Source: Chlorops oryzae (lineage: Eukaryota; Arthropoda; Insecta; Diptera; Chloropidae). Taken from it: 64,000 bases of DNA. The DNA is taken from positions 141,714,434 through 141,778,433 of the forward strand of contig CM035806.1 of assembly GCA_020466095.1 (NCBI GenBank), read 5' to 3'. Shown piece by piece: positions 1 to 10,853 of the stretch (position 1 is the stretch's first letter; each line of letters begins with the position of its first letter). The position numbers were made by a program, and so were the translations under genes. Below the pieces are notes generated by a model. The model ran no database searches and was not told the origin of the DNA. It saw nothing but the letters and a program-made list of their open reading frames with translations.

Positions 1-59
1 ACCCTTAAAATAGACAGATCAAGATTATTCCACAAACTTGTTCTATCTCTACGTACCGT

Positions 60-110
60 AGGTACGCACAAACGCCATATACCCTCAACACAGAGTGCCG
101 TCGGGTAAAA
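60..110 (-). mobile_element. DINE-like Helitron tail, cut by window edge
   Basis: The stretch reads like the 5' terminal segment of the window's commonest repeat, in reverse orientation: ACGCACAAACGCCATATACC followed by CACAGAGTG and CGGGTA. Better copies with the same order are at 7240-7293 and 38400-38476. The remainder of this copy would lie outside the window or is too decayed to follow. Confidence 0.6.
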
Positions 111-112
111 AA

Positions 113-495
113 ACGAAATTTTTATGAATGAATATCAAACTCAAGGTCAGCATGTGACGAATTATTCATATACCTCAAAAAAAAAAAATACATATCAATA
201 TAAACTAATGTACATATGAATAAGTAAAGTTATTTATATAGGTAGGTAGGTAGTATTTAGGGAGATAAGGGGGATAAACAAAGAAAGTATAACGAAAAAA
301 TCGAATATGGCTTTTGCGATTCTCTCGCATGCGATTAGCGAAACTTTCAATACTTATGACAATCAGATAAAATTTTTAAACAGTAACATAATCATAGCCA
401 CACTGAAAAAAGTTAAAAAATAACAGTTAACTGATTTATATAACGCCCTAGAATGGAAACGTAGAAGCTAATGAGCACCTGTTGCTGCTCGGAGT
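113..495. other. AT-rich intergenic DNA, nothing recognised
   Basis: Low-complexity A/T-rich sequence with a short (GTAG)n tract near 241-252. I see no open frame, RNA gene or repeat family shared with the rest of the window. Confidence 0.6.
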
Positions 496-1000
496 AGCAT
501 GTATGAAAATGTCACCTACATATGTATCTTCGATGATGGAATTCTTGCATGACATATCTAAAGCAATAAAACAGAAATGAAGACTGAAAGGAGCGCCTTT
601 CACGAAAAATAATTAATCTGGAAGGCATGAATGACAATGTCAGCTATGCGTCATCGATGACGGAACTCATGCACGTCGTCTCTTATGCAATAAAACAGAA
701 ATGAAGGCAAAAAAGGAGCACATTTTACGATAAATATTGCTCGGGAAGTTATGTATGACACTGGGTATTTCCAGAAAAAAGCAAACTTTTTGTCACGTCC
801 GAACATATCTAATTGCCTTCTGATCGGCATAAAATTTTCATAAGTATAAAAATCCGAAAGAGCTGCACGATAATAAGTAGTTGGAAACAAAAATACCATT
901 TTTCACATTCTTCAATTCGGGACTTAAAATTGATAAAGTAACTGTCACGTCCGTTTGGAAATACCCATATGTGTCATCAATGATGGAACTTATTTAGGAG
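496..1000. repeat. 124-bp tandem repeat, about 2.3 units, third unit interrupted
   Basis: Two adjacent units share ordered anchors: CGATGATGGAA/CGATGACGGAA near 532 and 655, and AATAAAACAGAAATGAAG at 565 and 689, giving a period close to 124 bp. A third, partial unit starts near 749 (ATGTATGACA) and continues after 967 (TATGTGTCATCAATGATGG). It is split by the inverted-repeat insert at 762-967. There is no coding potential. Divergence between units suggests an old array. Confidence 0.75.
762..967. mobile_element. 206-bp MITE-like insert in tandem repeat
   Basis: The insert has inverted ends: TGGGTATTTCC at 762 and GGAAATACCCA ending at 967. The words TGTCACGTCCG (left, near 792) and CTGTCACGTCCG (right, near 942) lie inside the ends in the same orientation. 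Removing it rejoins ATGACA to TATGTGTCATC, which matches the uninterrupted unit at 621-660, so the limits are well supported. No target duplication is clear, so the superfamily is unknown. Confidence 0.65.
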
Positions 1001-2330
1001 CTTTTTTCATTCTGGGATATTTTGAATTTATTTTTTAAAATTTTTATTTCCGCTTAACTAACTAAAGCACCCTTAATTCATATTTTATTTGTTTTATTTT
1101 TTTTTTGAAATAAATATTAAAAGTTTGCCGAAAAATAATTTTAAAGCCCATTAAAGCTTTCTCACTGTGCGAACAAACCCGCCGCGCGTATATCTCAAGA
1201 AATTCGATAAACAAACCAGCCGCCAAAGTTTGTTTGTTTCAAGCAAATGATAGAGATAAAAGAAAATCAAAAGACAAAAATGAAAATAAAATAGAAAAGA
1301 AAAAAAAAAAAAAACCAAAATACAAAAAAAAATTGAAATAAAACTTCACTCAAAATTTTTTAACGAACGTGAGAGAATATTTCTTGAAACAAAAGCTCAA
1401 TATGCTTAGATAGTTCGATAATTGTTACAGCGTTCACCCTACGTCCGGTATTTGCGGCTTTTGCATTCAATCGCGTTTGATTAAGAGCGATATCTATTGA
1501 CAGCAACTGTTTGAAGGGATATAACATAGGTACTTACCACATAATCAGGCAATAAACGTATAGGAATAAGTGTTAAAGTTGAAGTGCGTTCAATTTGCAT
1601 CTCAGGTTGTTCGGGCTTTTACTCATCATTTTCTGGCTCACTGACGTTTCGACAATTTCGAAGACGATGACGATTGTTGTTTGCTCTGCTATGGCTCCGG
1701 CATATACATATGTATGTACAATGTTCATATATGTAAATATCTATGAATGTCGATATAAGAATGTATTTGAATGCATTCGACATCGACTTCGGCTTCGTCT
1801 TCGGTATCGTATTCAAATTGTTTGCGAACTATTTTCGAGTTATCTGCCAAAAAGAAAAACGGCAAATAAATAAAAGGGTAAAACAAAAAAAAAAAAAAAA
1901 AACAAACGAATATAAAAACAACAGATATAATGAGAAAAGTATTGTTGTTATTGCCATGTCTAAGGTTACCGAGTCGGCGCGGCGTGGCGCGGCGCGGCTC
2001 GGCTCTTCAAGTTGGGCTTTGAGATCTCGCTATAGCCGTGGGTATCGCCGAGGGTATGTGTACTAAACTAAGGCGGGTCTCATTATTGCGTTTATTTGTT
2101 CGCCGTTTGCCGTAAAGATCGGAGTCTTGTATTAATTTAGCATGAGGTATGTATGAGTAATAAAGTATTAAAGACTTAACTTCTAGCGTCGTAACTCATC
2201 CGGAAAATGAAAAATATAAATTCAGCGTTTTTCGCTGAGGCAGAATTACTTCGTCTTTTTACGTTGCCCGACTCAGGCCGAAATTCCAACTGAAGCTCAA
2301 TCATTTTTCGAGGAGTTAAAATCAAATAAA
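1001..2330. other. Upstream intergenic DNA with short GC-rich patch
   Basis: Mostly A/T-rich sequence without a supported gene. A GC-rich patch at 1972-2010 is built from GGCGC/GGCTC words, and 1760-1810 has a trinucleotide-like TTCGGC/TTCGTC run. Open frames here (for example 1595-1873 and 1743-2066) have neither codon bias nor a recognisable domain. It may contain regulatory sequence for the gene that follows, but I cannot point to specific sites. Confidence 0.5.
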
Positions 2331-2332
2331 TC

Positions 2333-2370
2333 TATAAATAAAATTAAATTAAATAAAACCAAATCAGATA
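2333..2370 (+). promoter_or_regulatory. TATA box plus initiator of secreted-protein gene
   Basis: TATAAATA lies at 2333-2340. An initiator-like TCAGAT lies at 2364-2369, with its A at 2366, 33 bp downstream of the first T, close to the usual TATA-to-start spacing in flies. This would give a 96-nt A-rich leader before the ATG at 2462. The initiator differs by one base from the TCAGTY consensus. Confidence 0.5.
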
Positions 2371-2461
2371 AAATAAACAAAGGAAGAGACAAGCGGAAAA
2401 GGAAGTATTTCAACGAACGAAAAGTTCAATTGGGGAAAAGTGAAAAAATACTGAAATCGAA

Positions 2462-4005
2462 ATGAAGCAGCAGATAATGTGTTTTTTTCTGGTTCGTCTT
2501 CTAAACTCACAAAAAAAAAAAGAAAAAAAATTAAATCAAAAATAATAATTTCAAAAATATTCGCTTTATAACATCTTTCATTTAATTCATTTGTCAGATT
2601 TTACTCATGTCGGTGGCATTAATTCGAGCCGAGAAGGAAATTCGAAATAACGTGGAGTCCCTCAGCGATTTGGAGGCATCACCAACATCCGCCAAGTGTA
2701 CGTAAATATGCTAAGGATACATTTTCGCATTCCTCCTTCACTCAATTTTAAGTGAACTGATTTCCATTTTAGTATCTCCATTAATCAGGATTTTTGAATT
2801 CCAATACTTCCCTCAAAATTTCGATTGAAACAAAAAAAAAAAAATTCAATCATAAAAGGAATCATCCATCATCGTGTAGTGTTTATGTTCTTCGGATTAA
2901 TAAGAAAATGCAGGCTCATTCATCTCAACACTATTTTATTTTTCTAATTACTATATCCATTTCATTAAAATATATGTAAGGCTCTCAATAGTCGGCTTGT
3001 TTCATCGATGAAGCAGATCTTACCATACCAAGTTAGCACTAAACAGTCGGTTCCATTATTGGTTCTTCACAAAATAAGAACAGATAATGATAGCATTTTA
3101 AATAACTCTCTCGAATTGATGATATTCCCCAAAGCACATTTCTCATTCGAAAGAGAAAGAAATGCATGTAGCTCTCCGTCCGTCCATCTGCCTTTCCATA
3201 TAAAGTTCTCTTATCTAAGCCGTTCAGCTACATATACTGGCAAACTTCGATATGCGTATTGACGGAGACATACGATTCAAGAATTGGCTTGATCGGAATA
3301 TTTTTCGATGTGCACCTTCAACACTAGGGTCTGTTACAAAAATCCCCAAGACCGCTCTAAAATCGGACTTTTTCAAGAACTTTCCATCAATGTGTCCCTT
3401 ATCGATGGAATAGAAAAGGACTCCGATAAATGAATAAAAAAAAAAACTTTTTTCAAAAATATTTTATCAAAAATTTATTTTCAATAATCCGAATTTTTAT
3501 TGCAGTATTTAACTTAGGTAGCCTTTTTGGTCAGACGCCGTACTACCCCTATGGATATGGAGGCAATAATCCAAACACAAATTATAACCGGCCTCAGTAT
3601 TCAAGCACTGGCAATTATTATCCTAGCACATATTACCCAACTACGTCCTGGACTGGCACTCAGTATTATCCCAATCAGGGATTTGGCAATACGGGAAGTT
3701 ACAACCCATCGAGTAGTGGTTACTACCCGACAAATGGCTACTACCCGGCCGGTACGAACATTTTAGGCAGTAACGGCGGCAACGGCGGCTACGGCGGCTA
3801 TGGCGGATATGGAGGTAATGGTGGCTTACGTCAATATTATGGATATTGGAGTCCCGATTACACTGGTCAACGTTATCGGGGCTATGGCTATTTTTCTGGC
3901 ACTGATCGTTTTGGTCTGCCACGTTCTTGGCGTGGCACCGACGGTTTTGGTGGTTATAGACGAGCACGTGATCGCATATCGGGCAGCTTGCGTGGCTATG
4001 ATTAA
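2462..4005 (+). CDS. Secreted Tyr/Gly/Pro-rich protein, three exons
   Basis: Model: exon 1 coding 2462-2491, intron 2492-2597, exon 2 2598-2697, intron 2698-3505, exon 3 3506-4005; 630 nt, 209 residues. Both splices keep frame: phase 0 (CTG|GTTCGT to TTGTCAG|ATT) and phase 1 (AAGT|GTACGT to ATTGCAG|TATT). Exon 1 gives MKQQIMCFFL, and exon 2 opens with ILLMSVALIRA, together a typical signal peptide with probable cleavage after Ala21. Residues 22-43 are charged. Residues 54-150 are low-complexity Tyr/Pro/Asn/Gly, ending in GGYGG repeats (about 133-150). The tail has YWSPDYTGQRYRGYGYF and ends RRARDRISGSLRGYD. There are no cysteines after the signal peptide. The composition suggests an extracellular matrix, cuticle, eggshell or glandular protein, but I do not recognise a family. 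Donors are non-canonical at +3/+4, so transcript evidence would settle the exon edges. The start is chosen because only this ATG gives a signal peptide through a phase-0 junction. Confidence 0.7.
3160..3412 (+). mobile_element. Decayed DINE-like fragment inside intron 2
   Basis: Words from the internal part of the DINE family occur in order: CCGTCCGTCCATCTG near 3178, TTGATCGGA near 3287, ACTAGGGTCTGTTAC near 3325 and GCTCTAAAATCGGACTTTTTC near 3354. The order matches 38806-39030. Terminal sequences are missing. Confidence 0.5.
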
Positions 4006-4285
4006 TTGTGACTGTTGTTTGGTTTGGTTTATTTTTGTTCGTTATTGTTTAAGGTCACCTAAACATTTCGTTTTGTCGCTCATATTTTGTGCTTCGCATA
4101 GTTTTTTTTTTTTTTTTTTTTTTTTTTTTGTGTTAATATTTCTTATTTATAATTTAATTTATTTTTTAATTTAATTTATTAATAATACTTAATAATATTT
4201 TTTTTTTTTTTTGTTGCAGAATTTTAATGTATGTACCTAATTTATAATTTTCTAATTTTATATTATAATTTGATCCATTTTAAAT
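4006..4285 (+). other. Likely 3' UTR, T-rich, no canonical AATAAA
   Basis: The sequence after the stop codon is T-rich with long T runs (4100-4128, 4200-4213) and several AATAAT words near 4180-4196. No exact AATAAA is seen before the MITE at 4286, so the polyadenylation site is undetermined. Confidence 0.35.
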
Positions 4286-4673
4286 CAGGGGTCCGCAAAT
4301 GCTAATTGTCGCAGTGAGAGCACAGTGAACACCAATAGCGACTTCAGACGTTCCCACTGTTTACACTACCGATTACGATTTGTTTTTCATTGTCCAACAT
4401 TCGGTCAGACCTTCCGACTTTTCATCCAACTTGGTCTGAACGTGTGAAATCGCCATTAGAACATCTGGAATCAGATGGCAGTTAACGCAAAATAAGCTTT
4501 CAAAAAATTTTAATACTTTTAGTAATGCCAAAAAGATTACAAGCCATCGAACATTCATTTGCGATGTTACTTACTTATGCAGCTGTTTAGCTCAAATTGA
4601 GGCAAGAGATATAAACAATTCCTGTCAAGTGTGAGAGTACAAATGTGTGATATGCATGACATGCCGACCTCTG
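4286..4673. mobile_element. 388-bp hAT-type MITE with 8-bp TSD
   Basis: Left end CAGGGGTCCGCAAATGC, right end in reverse complement CAGAGGTCGGCATG. It is flanked on both sides by TTTTAAAT (4278-4285 and 4674-4681), a perfect 8-bp duplication. CAGGG-type ends with an 8-bp duplication are the hAT superfamily signature. No transposase is encoded. Confidence 0.8.
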
Positions 4674-4681
4674 TTTTAAAT

Positions 4682-5688
4682 TTTACTGGGGCAACAGAAT
4701 ATATTTGAATTCAGCGCTCAAAAGTATGCTTTAAAATATTCCGAATATTTTCGATAGTGAGAAATCTGTTAATTTTTGTTGGTTTGCAAAAAATTATTAA
4801 CATCTTGACGATGGGTTGTGAAAGCACGGCGGATATATTTCAAGACTTAATTAAGATCCGTCTATGAAGTCTAAAAATTATAATATATTGTTTGTTTTTA
4901 AAATATTCAAATGCATACCTTTAGGCGCCGAATTTAAATATTTTCTGTTTCTCTAAATATGAATTACATAAATATTTTATGCAGCCAAAAAGTATGCTTT
5001 AAGAAATTCAAGTTGCTTTTCTACTGACGTAATTAACGAGCCGTATTTGCTGCCAGACTATTTTGATTTTTAGTCTTTGCACGGTGTAACGAAGTGTGTC
5101 TTTTGAAATACATAATTTGCTTTACCATTAATTTTTGTTAAGGAAATTTTTGACTTAATTTGTTCTTGCTTTTGTCGCTATGTTTTTCTAATTCTCTTGA
5201 GCTTTTAATTAACATGAATTTAATATTGAAATATTCAAACATAAGAAAAAGAAACAACAACTAATTTTTAAGTGTATTAAAACATTTCAGGATATCGTCA
5301 GAAATCAGTTTTCGGTGGCTACAAATACTAATGGCAGCAAACCAACGTGTAGGACTATCAAATATGCAGCTTTTAACAGAAAATTTATGAAAAAATTTGT
5401 TCAAAAAAATTTTAAACACATAAATAAAAATCCTATCAAAGTGTCAACTTCAATCGCTCTTCTCATCCATGGCATAAACGAAGCCCGATTGCCAAAATTA
5501 AATAAAAATACATTAATAACTGTTATACGTAAGCAACTAAAATATACCTTTGTATACATATTAGCTAAGAGCATTAAGCTTGAATAACATCAAATACCGT
5601 TTATTTACATAATTTCTGTCTATGTATGCAAAATTTACATCTCTTAAATATTACGAAATTCGAAATTCTTGATTTGATTGATTTGTTA
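4682..5688. other. AT-rich intergenic DNA
   Basis: The word AAAAGTATGCTTTAA occurs at about 4727 and 4988 in the same orientation; it also forms the inner part of the hAT MITEs at 43696 and 46157, so decayed relatives may lie here. The 90-residue open frame at 5315-5587 is Lys/Asn-rich with no recognisable domain and I do not call it. Confidence 0.5.
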
Positions 5689-6058
5689 ATAGCATGTCCT
5701 CACTAATACCCAAATTAAGTAATTTCGGTGTTTTCGTAATTTCAACCTCAAACCCGTCCACATAGTCGTAATTTCGGTAATCGTAATTCTTTCCGTTTAA
5801 AAGATTTCAAATGAACGAAATTTCATTCAAAGTTCCAGGGATGCATTTACAGAGTATTCAAGCAAAATCTACTACAAAATCAGGGCTGCATGCGGTTTTA
5901 TATTAATTTCATGAATAATTTCGGTGAAATGACGACAGTAGAGTAATTTCATTTGACAGATTCCAGTATGGGGAAATTACGCAAATTCTGTGTAATTTCA
6001 AGCGAAATTACGAAAACTCTGAAATTACTTAATTTGGGCTATAGAGAGGACATGCTAT
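5689..6058. mobile_element. TIR element with about 55-bp inverted ends
   Basis: Left end ATAGCATGTCCTC, right end GAGGACATGCTAT. The arms continue inward with CCCAAATTAAGTAATTTC on the left and its complement on the right. The interior is repetitive in GTAATTTC/GAAATTAC words. A target duplication is not clear. It is nonautonomous, with no open frame, and the superfamily is unknown. Confidence 0.75.
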
Positions 6059-6625
6059 AAAATATGAACAGACAATTAGATTCAATTGATTCCCAAGCGA
6101 GTAGTTTTTAGTATAAGGAAAAAAAAAAAACTGATTACAACTAGTCTAGTTTGGGTCTAGTTCCAAACTCGACCAAACAGGACTTGTGTTTTGAAAAAAA
6201 TTTTAGCGCCAAAATTCTTAGAGTTTTTCACTTATTCTACATAAGTATATATGGGTCATTGCACGAACATGTGTACCCCCGAAGAACGGATTCGATTGAA
6301 ATATATTTTTTTCTATTCTTTATCAAATATTATTCGAGCCATATTTCTTTTTTGGATGCATATTTTGGGAGTTATGGGGTTTTGAAGTTTTGAGAAAACA
6401 TAAATTTGATTTTTCGGAAATGAAAACTACAAAGAAACGGTTTATCAGAATAAATTAATGATCATACAATGAGACAAATAATCGTTTACGCTGGGAAAGT
6501 AGCACAAAAAAAAAATTTTTTTTTTATACAAAATTTTTATAGTTACTTAATAGTTTTTAAGATATAATCAAAAAAGTAGCTTCACTTCGACTTAAATAGC
6601 GCGTTTCTCGCACAAAGCAATTTGT

Positions 6626-7296
6626 AACAAGTAAGGGTGTTATAGTCAGGCGAGCCCGACAATAGAATACCCGACACAGACCAGTGGCGTAGGAGTGGGG
6701 GTGGTTTTGGGGACAAAATTTTCTACTACGCCACTGACACAGACACACATGCTCAAATATGTTTTAATATCAAGAGGTGTTTAAGGCCATAAGAGGCCCC
6801 ATATAACGAGTTCTTTTGAATTTCTTTATGAAAACCGCCCCTTTGCCCGCCCACTTTTCCAATTTTTTGAATTCGAAGCGGATGCTCACGCTCAAATTCT
6901 AAGCTTCATTGAAATATTTCGAAAAAGTCAGATTTTGGGGCAGTCTTTGGATTTTTGTGACAGACTCTAGTACTGGAGGTACCCTTAAAAATGGTCCGAT
7001 TGGGTCCATTCTCGAACTTGTTCTTACTCATGTCCCCGTGAGCACGCATACCAAATTTCGTCAAGATAGCTCAACTCCTTCGATAAGAAAACTGTATACA
7101 GACAGAAGGACAGACGGACAGACAGACGGACAGACAGAAGGAGAGACAGACGGACATGTATAAATTGAATCTCCTGGTGACGCTGATCATTTCTATATAT
7201 ATTTTGTCTATATGGTCTATCTTGACTGGTTCTGGGTGTTACACACAACCACACAAACGCAAGTTACCCTCGACACAGAGTGTGTAGGGTATAAAA
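6626..7296 (-). mobile_element. DINE-like Helitron, near-complete, reverse orientation
   Basis: The left edge AACAAGTAAGGGTGTTATAG with hairpin GTCAGGCGAGCCCGAC is the family 3' end. The interior carries CCACTTTTCC/GCCCGCCC words and an (ACAGACGG)n tract at 7098-7156. The right edge ACACAGAGTG...GGGTATA is the 5' end. The architecture parallels Drosophila INE-1. It is interrupted by a 55-bp hAT insert at 6682. Confidence 0.75.
6682..6736. mobile_element. 55-bp minimal hAT element with 8-bp TSD
   Basis: CAGTGGCGTAGG at the left and CTACGCCACTG at the right are inverted ends around 30 bp of interior. Both flanks are ACACAGAC (6674-6681, 6737-6744). Excising one flank restores the uninterrupted DINE sequence found at 37650-37665, so insertion and exact limits are well supported. 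Confidence 0.85.
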
Positions 7297-7554
7297 ATAT
7301 GGGTCGAATAATATTTGATAAAGAATAGAAAAAAATATATTTCGATCGAATCCGTTCTTAAGGGGGTACACATGTTCGTGGAATGACCCATATAAATTTT
7401 CATCGAAATCGGACGTCATGAGTTTTTCGGGATTCTTGAGTTTTTGGTTCGCAACTCTTTAAATTTCATCTAGCTCCCCGCCCAATTTCTTTTGGTTAAT
7501 GTTTTATAATTGTGCAATATACCACTATGGCAAATATAAGCAATACCAAAGCAC

Positions 7555-9060
7555 TGTTTCTCTGGACACGGCCCTGGTAGAGACTAACTAGTGACATGGT
7601 CAACGAGGCGTCTACAGTTCAATTTTTTTCAAACATTAATGTACCCTATATACCCTGCAGTAATCAAATGTTTTCGGTGTAAAATAGACCGGACCTAGGC
7701 GAGTCCATATAGGACCGACCTGAAAAATATATGCACCGCGACCGACCCAAGGTGAATCTCAATTGGACTCACCCTCTTCTGGTCCAAAAATGAGCGTAGG
7801 TGGGGTGAGTTCGTATAAACTTGTACTTATTTTTATCTATTTTAAGTCCTCAATCTGATCATTGTGCTACCATAGGCAAGTTGGCTTGATGGTTGAGACT
7901 CTCGCTTCGCAACCGAGAGGGTGGGAGTTCCAGCCCCTGCTCGTTTTAGAAATAATTTTTTTTTTTTCAATTACCTAAGATTTTTTTATGTTCATATTTA
8001 AATTTTTTTTTTTATTAGTTAACTTGAAAAAAAATAAGTCGTTTTTTACATATTAATTGTTTTTTAATATTTATTTTTCAAGATTTTTTTTTTCTGTGAA
8101 AGTGAAAAATTCTTTACGCATGTTTCCCAAAAACTTGAGCAACCAAAAACTCAAGTCAGCGTTTTGATCAAAGCATTAAACTTTCTTGTTTAGCGTAATG
8201 GTTAAGACACCAATTTACCAACCCAGAGTTCTGCGGTTCGCGGCTCGGCCGAGGCGGTAAAATCAAAAAGGAAAAATAATATAATGTTGTGTTACAAAAA
8301 GGTTTAAAAAAACAAAAAAAGCAAAATAAACAAAATAAGAGAACATTTTTTATCATTTTTTATATAAAAATAAATATTAAAAAAAAAAAACTCACCCTCA
8401 TTTAAGGCCATATGGACCCACCCACAACAGAACCTAAAAGCTTTGAAAAAGGACCGGTTGTTTTTCAATGACAGCGCTGTGAAAAAACGGGTGAGTTGAA
8501 CGTATGGAAACGCGATCGGCCCTCACCTCTTTGGGACCGACCCCGGGTCGATACGAATTACTATAGGGTATTTTCTGCCCGAGAACCAGATGGCTCCGCG
8601 GCGTAGTGGATAGTGTGTGCGATTAGCAAGCCGAAGGTTCAAGTTCAGTTCGTCGCGGTGGCGAAAATATTATGGAAGAATGGTAAAAAATGCAAACAAT
8701 TTTAAGGAAAAACAAAACTGCTTCTCTCTCTGACTTTCGTGAACAAAATTTTCTGAAAATTCACATGAATTCGAAAACTTTCTTTTTTATTTATTTGCTT
8801 TTCTTCCTCTTACGATTTAAATTTTAACTATCAATTAAAAATAAAAAAGAATCGGGCATCGCCTATAAACGCAGTATATCAAATGTACTGAATTGGCCCT
8901 GTTGCCTCCATTCGTGCACAAGTTTAAACGCAACTGTCGATAATCGAATTGCACCTCAGAGTAAAAGTTGACAGTTCAATGCACTGTTGAATTGGAAAGG
9001 TTGGGGGGTGTGGTCGAAGAGCACGCCTGCACTAATTCAATTTACTGCACGATAGATAGG
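7555..9060 (+). mobile_element. tRNA-like repeat family X, split by a TIR element
   Basis: Flanking pieces 7555-7652 and 8569-9060 align in order with the reverse complement of 53010-53525: CTAACTAGTGACATGGTCAACGAGG near 7585, the tRNA-like segment at 8595-8646, then TACTGAATTGGCC and CACCTCAGAGTAAAAGTTGACAG near 8888-8975. The middle, 7653-8568, is a separate insertion. The tRNA-like part has an A-box-like GGCGTAGTGG (8600) and a B-box-like GGTTCAAGTTC (8636), suggesting descent from a polymerase III transcribed sequence. Confidence 0.6.
7653..8568 (+). mobile_element. 916-bp TIR element carrying two tRNA-like segments
   Basis: Left terminus CCCTGCAGTAAT, right terminus ATTACTATAGGG. Two tRNA-like segments lie on the plus strand: A box TGGCTTGATGG 7882-7892 with B-box-like GAGTTCCAGCC 7925, and A box TAGCGTAATGG 8191-8201 with B-box-like GGTTCGCGGCT 8235. 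A second copy, inverted, is at 15621-16565 with both segments in the same relative order. Termini abut TA on both sides. I recognise no transposase. Confidence 0.65.
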
Positions 9061-9090
9061 CATCAATTCTGCGGCTATGTTTGGTTAGGT

Positions 9091-9302
9091 CAGTGTTGCT
9101 GGCACCATTAAGGATGACGAGAAAACAAAGGAACACAGAAACAGAAAAAAAGACACAAACATCCACGACTTCAGCTGGAAGTTGAACCCAGAGCCTCACT
9201 TGCTTTGTCAATTGGGATCTTAATCAACTACTTACGGCACAGAGCCCGTCTTCGTTTATGTTAATTAAACGACAAAATCATGACAATATTTTGACAACAC
9301 TG
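9091..9302. mobile_element. Short TIR element with tRNA-like core
   Basis: Ends CAGTGTTGCTGGC and its imperfect complement GTCAAAATATTGTCA/CAACACTG. The minus strand between 9170 and 9246 has a tRNA-like B box (GGGTTCAACTTCC) and cloverleaf-like spacing. No clear target duplication. Related ends (CACTGTTGCCAG) occur at 57510. Confidence 0.45.
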
Positions 9303-10011
9303 TCAGTAAGTAAGTAAGTAGATAAGTATTCAACATTATCGATTCATCGATTCATTGTGTGTTGTGTGTGTTGTCAAAGACGGTTAAACAATAGTCCAAT
9401 TTAATGTAGCTGAAACTAGTTCAATTAGTTAATTCGTCTTTGCTATTTGACTCAGTCTTGTCTTAATGGGATTGCTTTGGTTTTGCTTTGCTTTGGTTTT
9501 GCTTTGCTTTGGTTTTGCTTTGCTTTGCTTTATATAATTGCGCAAGAACATTTCACATTCACTTATGATCGAATATGCGTCCATATCAAGATTTCATATC
9601 TTAAAACAGATTCCATTCAAATTGGATTGTATTATAATCTGGGTTGGCATGTCGAATACTCTGTCGAGTTTTCGAAATTTTCGCCATTTCGAACACCTAC
9701 GGTAGACTACCGAACCAAATTGGAGTAGACTACAAAAAAGTGTCGAAAACTCGAAAAAATTTACCTGCATCAATTGCAATAAAAACAAAGATTTTTGTGT
9801 GAAAAATATATGCATTTTAATTTTCTTTTTGGGTCATTTATCATTTATTTTAGTCATTTATGTTTAAAAAATGTAACTTTTATAAGATGACTATGAAATT
9901 TATTCATTCAAAGAGCTGAGCCTTGGTCATCACTTATTTCGATGTCATCAAACTCTTCCTCTATTATTTCGTCATTTGAGCGTAAATTCCCAATTTTCCA
10001 ATACCTTTCTT

Positions 10012-10054
<43 letters not shown>

Positions 10055-10853
10055 CATAAATGGGTTTGCATGGTCATACTTGTTCGCATTCTTTGCATGA
10101 TGCGAGTGTCATAAGCGGCCTTTACACGTTCACGTTTACTTGCAGTCATTCGGGGCGTGATGAAAAAAATGACCGTGTAAATGCACAAAATGCATGTATG
10201 ACATGCAGAAACGCTAAGAAATTAATAGTTTTTGAAATTTCTCTGCATGATGCAATGCTTGCAGACAAACATGAACGTGTTAAGGCCGCTATAAAATAAA
10301 TTGATTGTTTACATTGACGAACATGAATTCATACTTCATTTCTGTGTATTTTGTGAATATACAAGCTGGAGAACGTGTATGTCGATAGATTCAATACTTG
10401 AAGCGAGTAAGAACGATATAATGAGTCGTTCTTTAAATTCTTGGACGATTAAGGGTTTTCGACATGATCCAGGTTTTCGACATGTAGAAAAGTATTTTAC
10501 AGTTTTCGACGTAGACTACATACAAGTTCCAAAAATTCTTGTCGAATGCCAATCCAGATTATAATACACATTGTAAATGCGTCATTGTACGTACGTAGTA
10601 TCGATCTACATCGTGACCTGGGAGTTAAGTCCGTCAAAGACGTTATACGAGCATCTGCTGTTGCACATGCAATTAAAATTACCCAGCACAAAAATATTGA
10701 AATCTCGAAACTAATTAACACAGCCGATCCAGTGCGCAGACTAAAACCCCAAAAAAACCCTCCGATCTCGCTAGGTAGTTCAAATTTTTACCTATAGTAG
10801 TATAGGTTAATTATTTCCTCAATCCATTAAAACAACAATGCTTGTTTGTTCAT
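9303..10853. other. Intergenic DNA with microsatellites
   Basis: Contains (GTAA)n at 9305-9321, an imperfect (GCTTTGGTTTT)n run at 9473-9530, and (CT)n at 10015-10052. Repeated TTTTCGAC/TCGAAAAC words appear near 9670-9750 and 10450-10515. Open frames here are not supported as genes. Confidence 0.55.

Larger units (their letters stand above)
6249..7394. mobile_element. Composite with 95-bp inverted arms enclosing a DINE
   Basis: Arm 6249-6342 (ATATGGGTCATTGCACGAAC onward) is the reverse complement of 7297-7394. Between them lie about 280 bp of unknown sequence and a reverse-oriented DINE at 6626-7296 that abuts the right arm. The flanks (GCCAAAATTCTTAGAG... at 6205 and TTTTCATCGAAATCGGACGTC at 7398) are contiguous at 17610-17672, a related site lacking the element. 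Confidence 0.65.
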
